Assembly (NCBI GenBank): GCA_944323775.1
Contig: CALUTT010000020.1
Location: 1-34,476 of the forward strand
Source: an uncultured Bacteroidales bacterium
GTDB taxonomy: Bacteria; Bacteroidota; Bacteroidia; Bacteroidales; UBA932
Direction: 5' to 3'
Length of the DNA stretch: 34,476 nt
The translations under genes were made by a program, and so were the position numbers. This document shows positions 34,202-34,476 of the stretch, one piece after another. The first letter of the stretch is position 1; every line of letters starts with the position of its first letter. The notes beneath the pieces are model-generated. The model did no database searches. It had not been told where the DNA came from and worked only from the letters and a program-made list of their open reading frames with translations.

Positions 34202-34476
34202 TTAATTAAGTATGATTCTGTCCTTGAGGACGAGTTTGTCTCCGCTGTCGTCTACGTTCCAGAGCTGGGGTTTGCGTGGCCCGTTGCCCTCTGCATGGTG
34301 AACCACATAGAGCAGCTTGCCGTCAAACGTGCGGAAGAGCATGCCGTGTCCGGAGTTGTTGGAGAGGAAGGGCTCGGGTTCCTGCACCCAGGGTCCGTCG
34401 ATCGTCCCCGACTCGGAATAGCATACCGCCTGCAGGTAACGGTCCTTGCCCCATGTAGACCACAGCATGCCGAGCT
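34202..34476 (-). CDS. GH43-like glycoside hydrolase, C-terminal end (truncated by window edge)
   Basis: The last 90 or so residues of a protein running in from the right: LGMLWSTWGKDRYLQAVCYS, ESGTIDGPWVQEPEPFLSNN, SGHGMLFRTFDGKLLYVVHH and later WNVDDSGDKLVLKDRIILN. The LWSTW...SESG.I.GPW...HGM.F.TFDG pattern is typical of the final blades of the five-bladed GH43 propeller (arabinofuranosidases and xylosidases). The conserved histidine in SGHGM helps calcium or active-site binding in that family. The catalytic residues lie outside the window, so activity cannot be judged. The frame continues without a start to the edge. It fits the xylan theme but is transcribed towards the susD2 gene and may belong to a separate unit. 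Confidence 0.8.
   Translation of the reverse strand, partial: LGMLWSTWGKDRYLQAVCYSESGTIDGPWVQEPEPFLSNNSGHGMLFRTFDGKLLYVVHHAEGNGPRKPQLWNVDDSGDKLVLKDRIILN

Noticed and set aside
1-34476. CRISPR arrays, insertion sequences, integrases, phage genes or attachment sites
   Set aside because: No regularly spaced repeats, transposase or integrase motifs were seen, and the tRNA genes show no adjacent partial duplicate of their 3' ends.

Overview
The window looks like a chromosomal piece of an uncultured gut- or rumen-type Bacteroidales bacterium. Supporting signs are two SusC/SusD pairs, promoters of the Bacteroidetes form (TTTG or TTG, about 20 nt, then TAnnTTTG), almost no Shine-Dalgarno sequences, lineage families such as DUF4295, DUF4296 and DUF3575, and the rpmB-rpmG-DUF4295-ftsY order. 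GC is roughly 50% by eye. Genus cannot be fixed from the sequence alone.

Layout. (1) 1-2838, plus strand: translation genes, namely the 3' end of infC, rpmI, rplT, then signal peptidase I (lepB), then rpmB, rpmG and a 53-residue DUF4295 protein, closed by a terminator. (2) 2890-7903, plus: ftsY, pheT, a DUF4296 lipoprotein and deoC, closed by a strong terminator. (3) 7991-10132, plus: an unrecognised lipoprotein with a zincin HELAH motif, followed 12 nt later by a small DUF3575 outer-membrane barrel. (4) tRNA-Leu(CAG) at 10195-10277. (5) 16801-10312, minus: a tight five-gene operon: unrecognised lipoprotein, AMP-dependent acyl-CoA synthetase, dCMP deaminase, S41 C-terminal processing peptidase and a CPA1-type cation/proton antiporter. 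(6) 16852-19427, plus: typA/bipA, a DUF177 (YceD-like) gene without a normal start codon, rpmF, tRNA-Arg(CCT) and a terminator.

(7) 19462-34186: a polysaccharide utilisation locus. On the minus strand a GH115 and a GH67 alpha-glucuronidase form an operon. Divergent from it, on the plus strand, are two tandem susC-susD pairs. Together these point to 4-O-methyl-glucuronoxylan. SusC/SusD would bind and import oligosaccharides across the outer membrane, GH115 would remove internal glucuronic acid, and GH67 would remove it from oligosaccharide ends. No endoxylanase, XusE-like protein or hybrid two-component regulator is in the window. (8) 34202-34476, minus: the C-terminal end of a GH43-like glycosidase running in from the right.

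The most notable regulatory features are these. Three unrelated genes (ftsY, the lipoprotein at 16801, GH115) have exactly 6 nt between the TAnnTTTG box and the ATG, which predicts leaderless mRNAs. The start of DUF177 collides with its own promoter. Both susC genes carry a short overlapping upstream reading frame with a shared 12-nt leader. A TTGAC direct repeat of 22-bp period lies just upstream of the first susC promoter. No CRISPR array, insertion sequence or phage gene was seen, and no gene-free stretch exceeds 300 bases.
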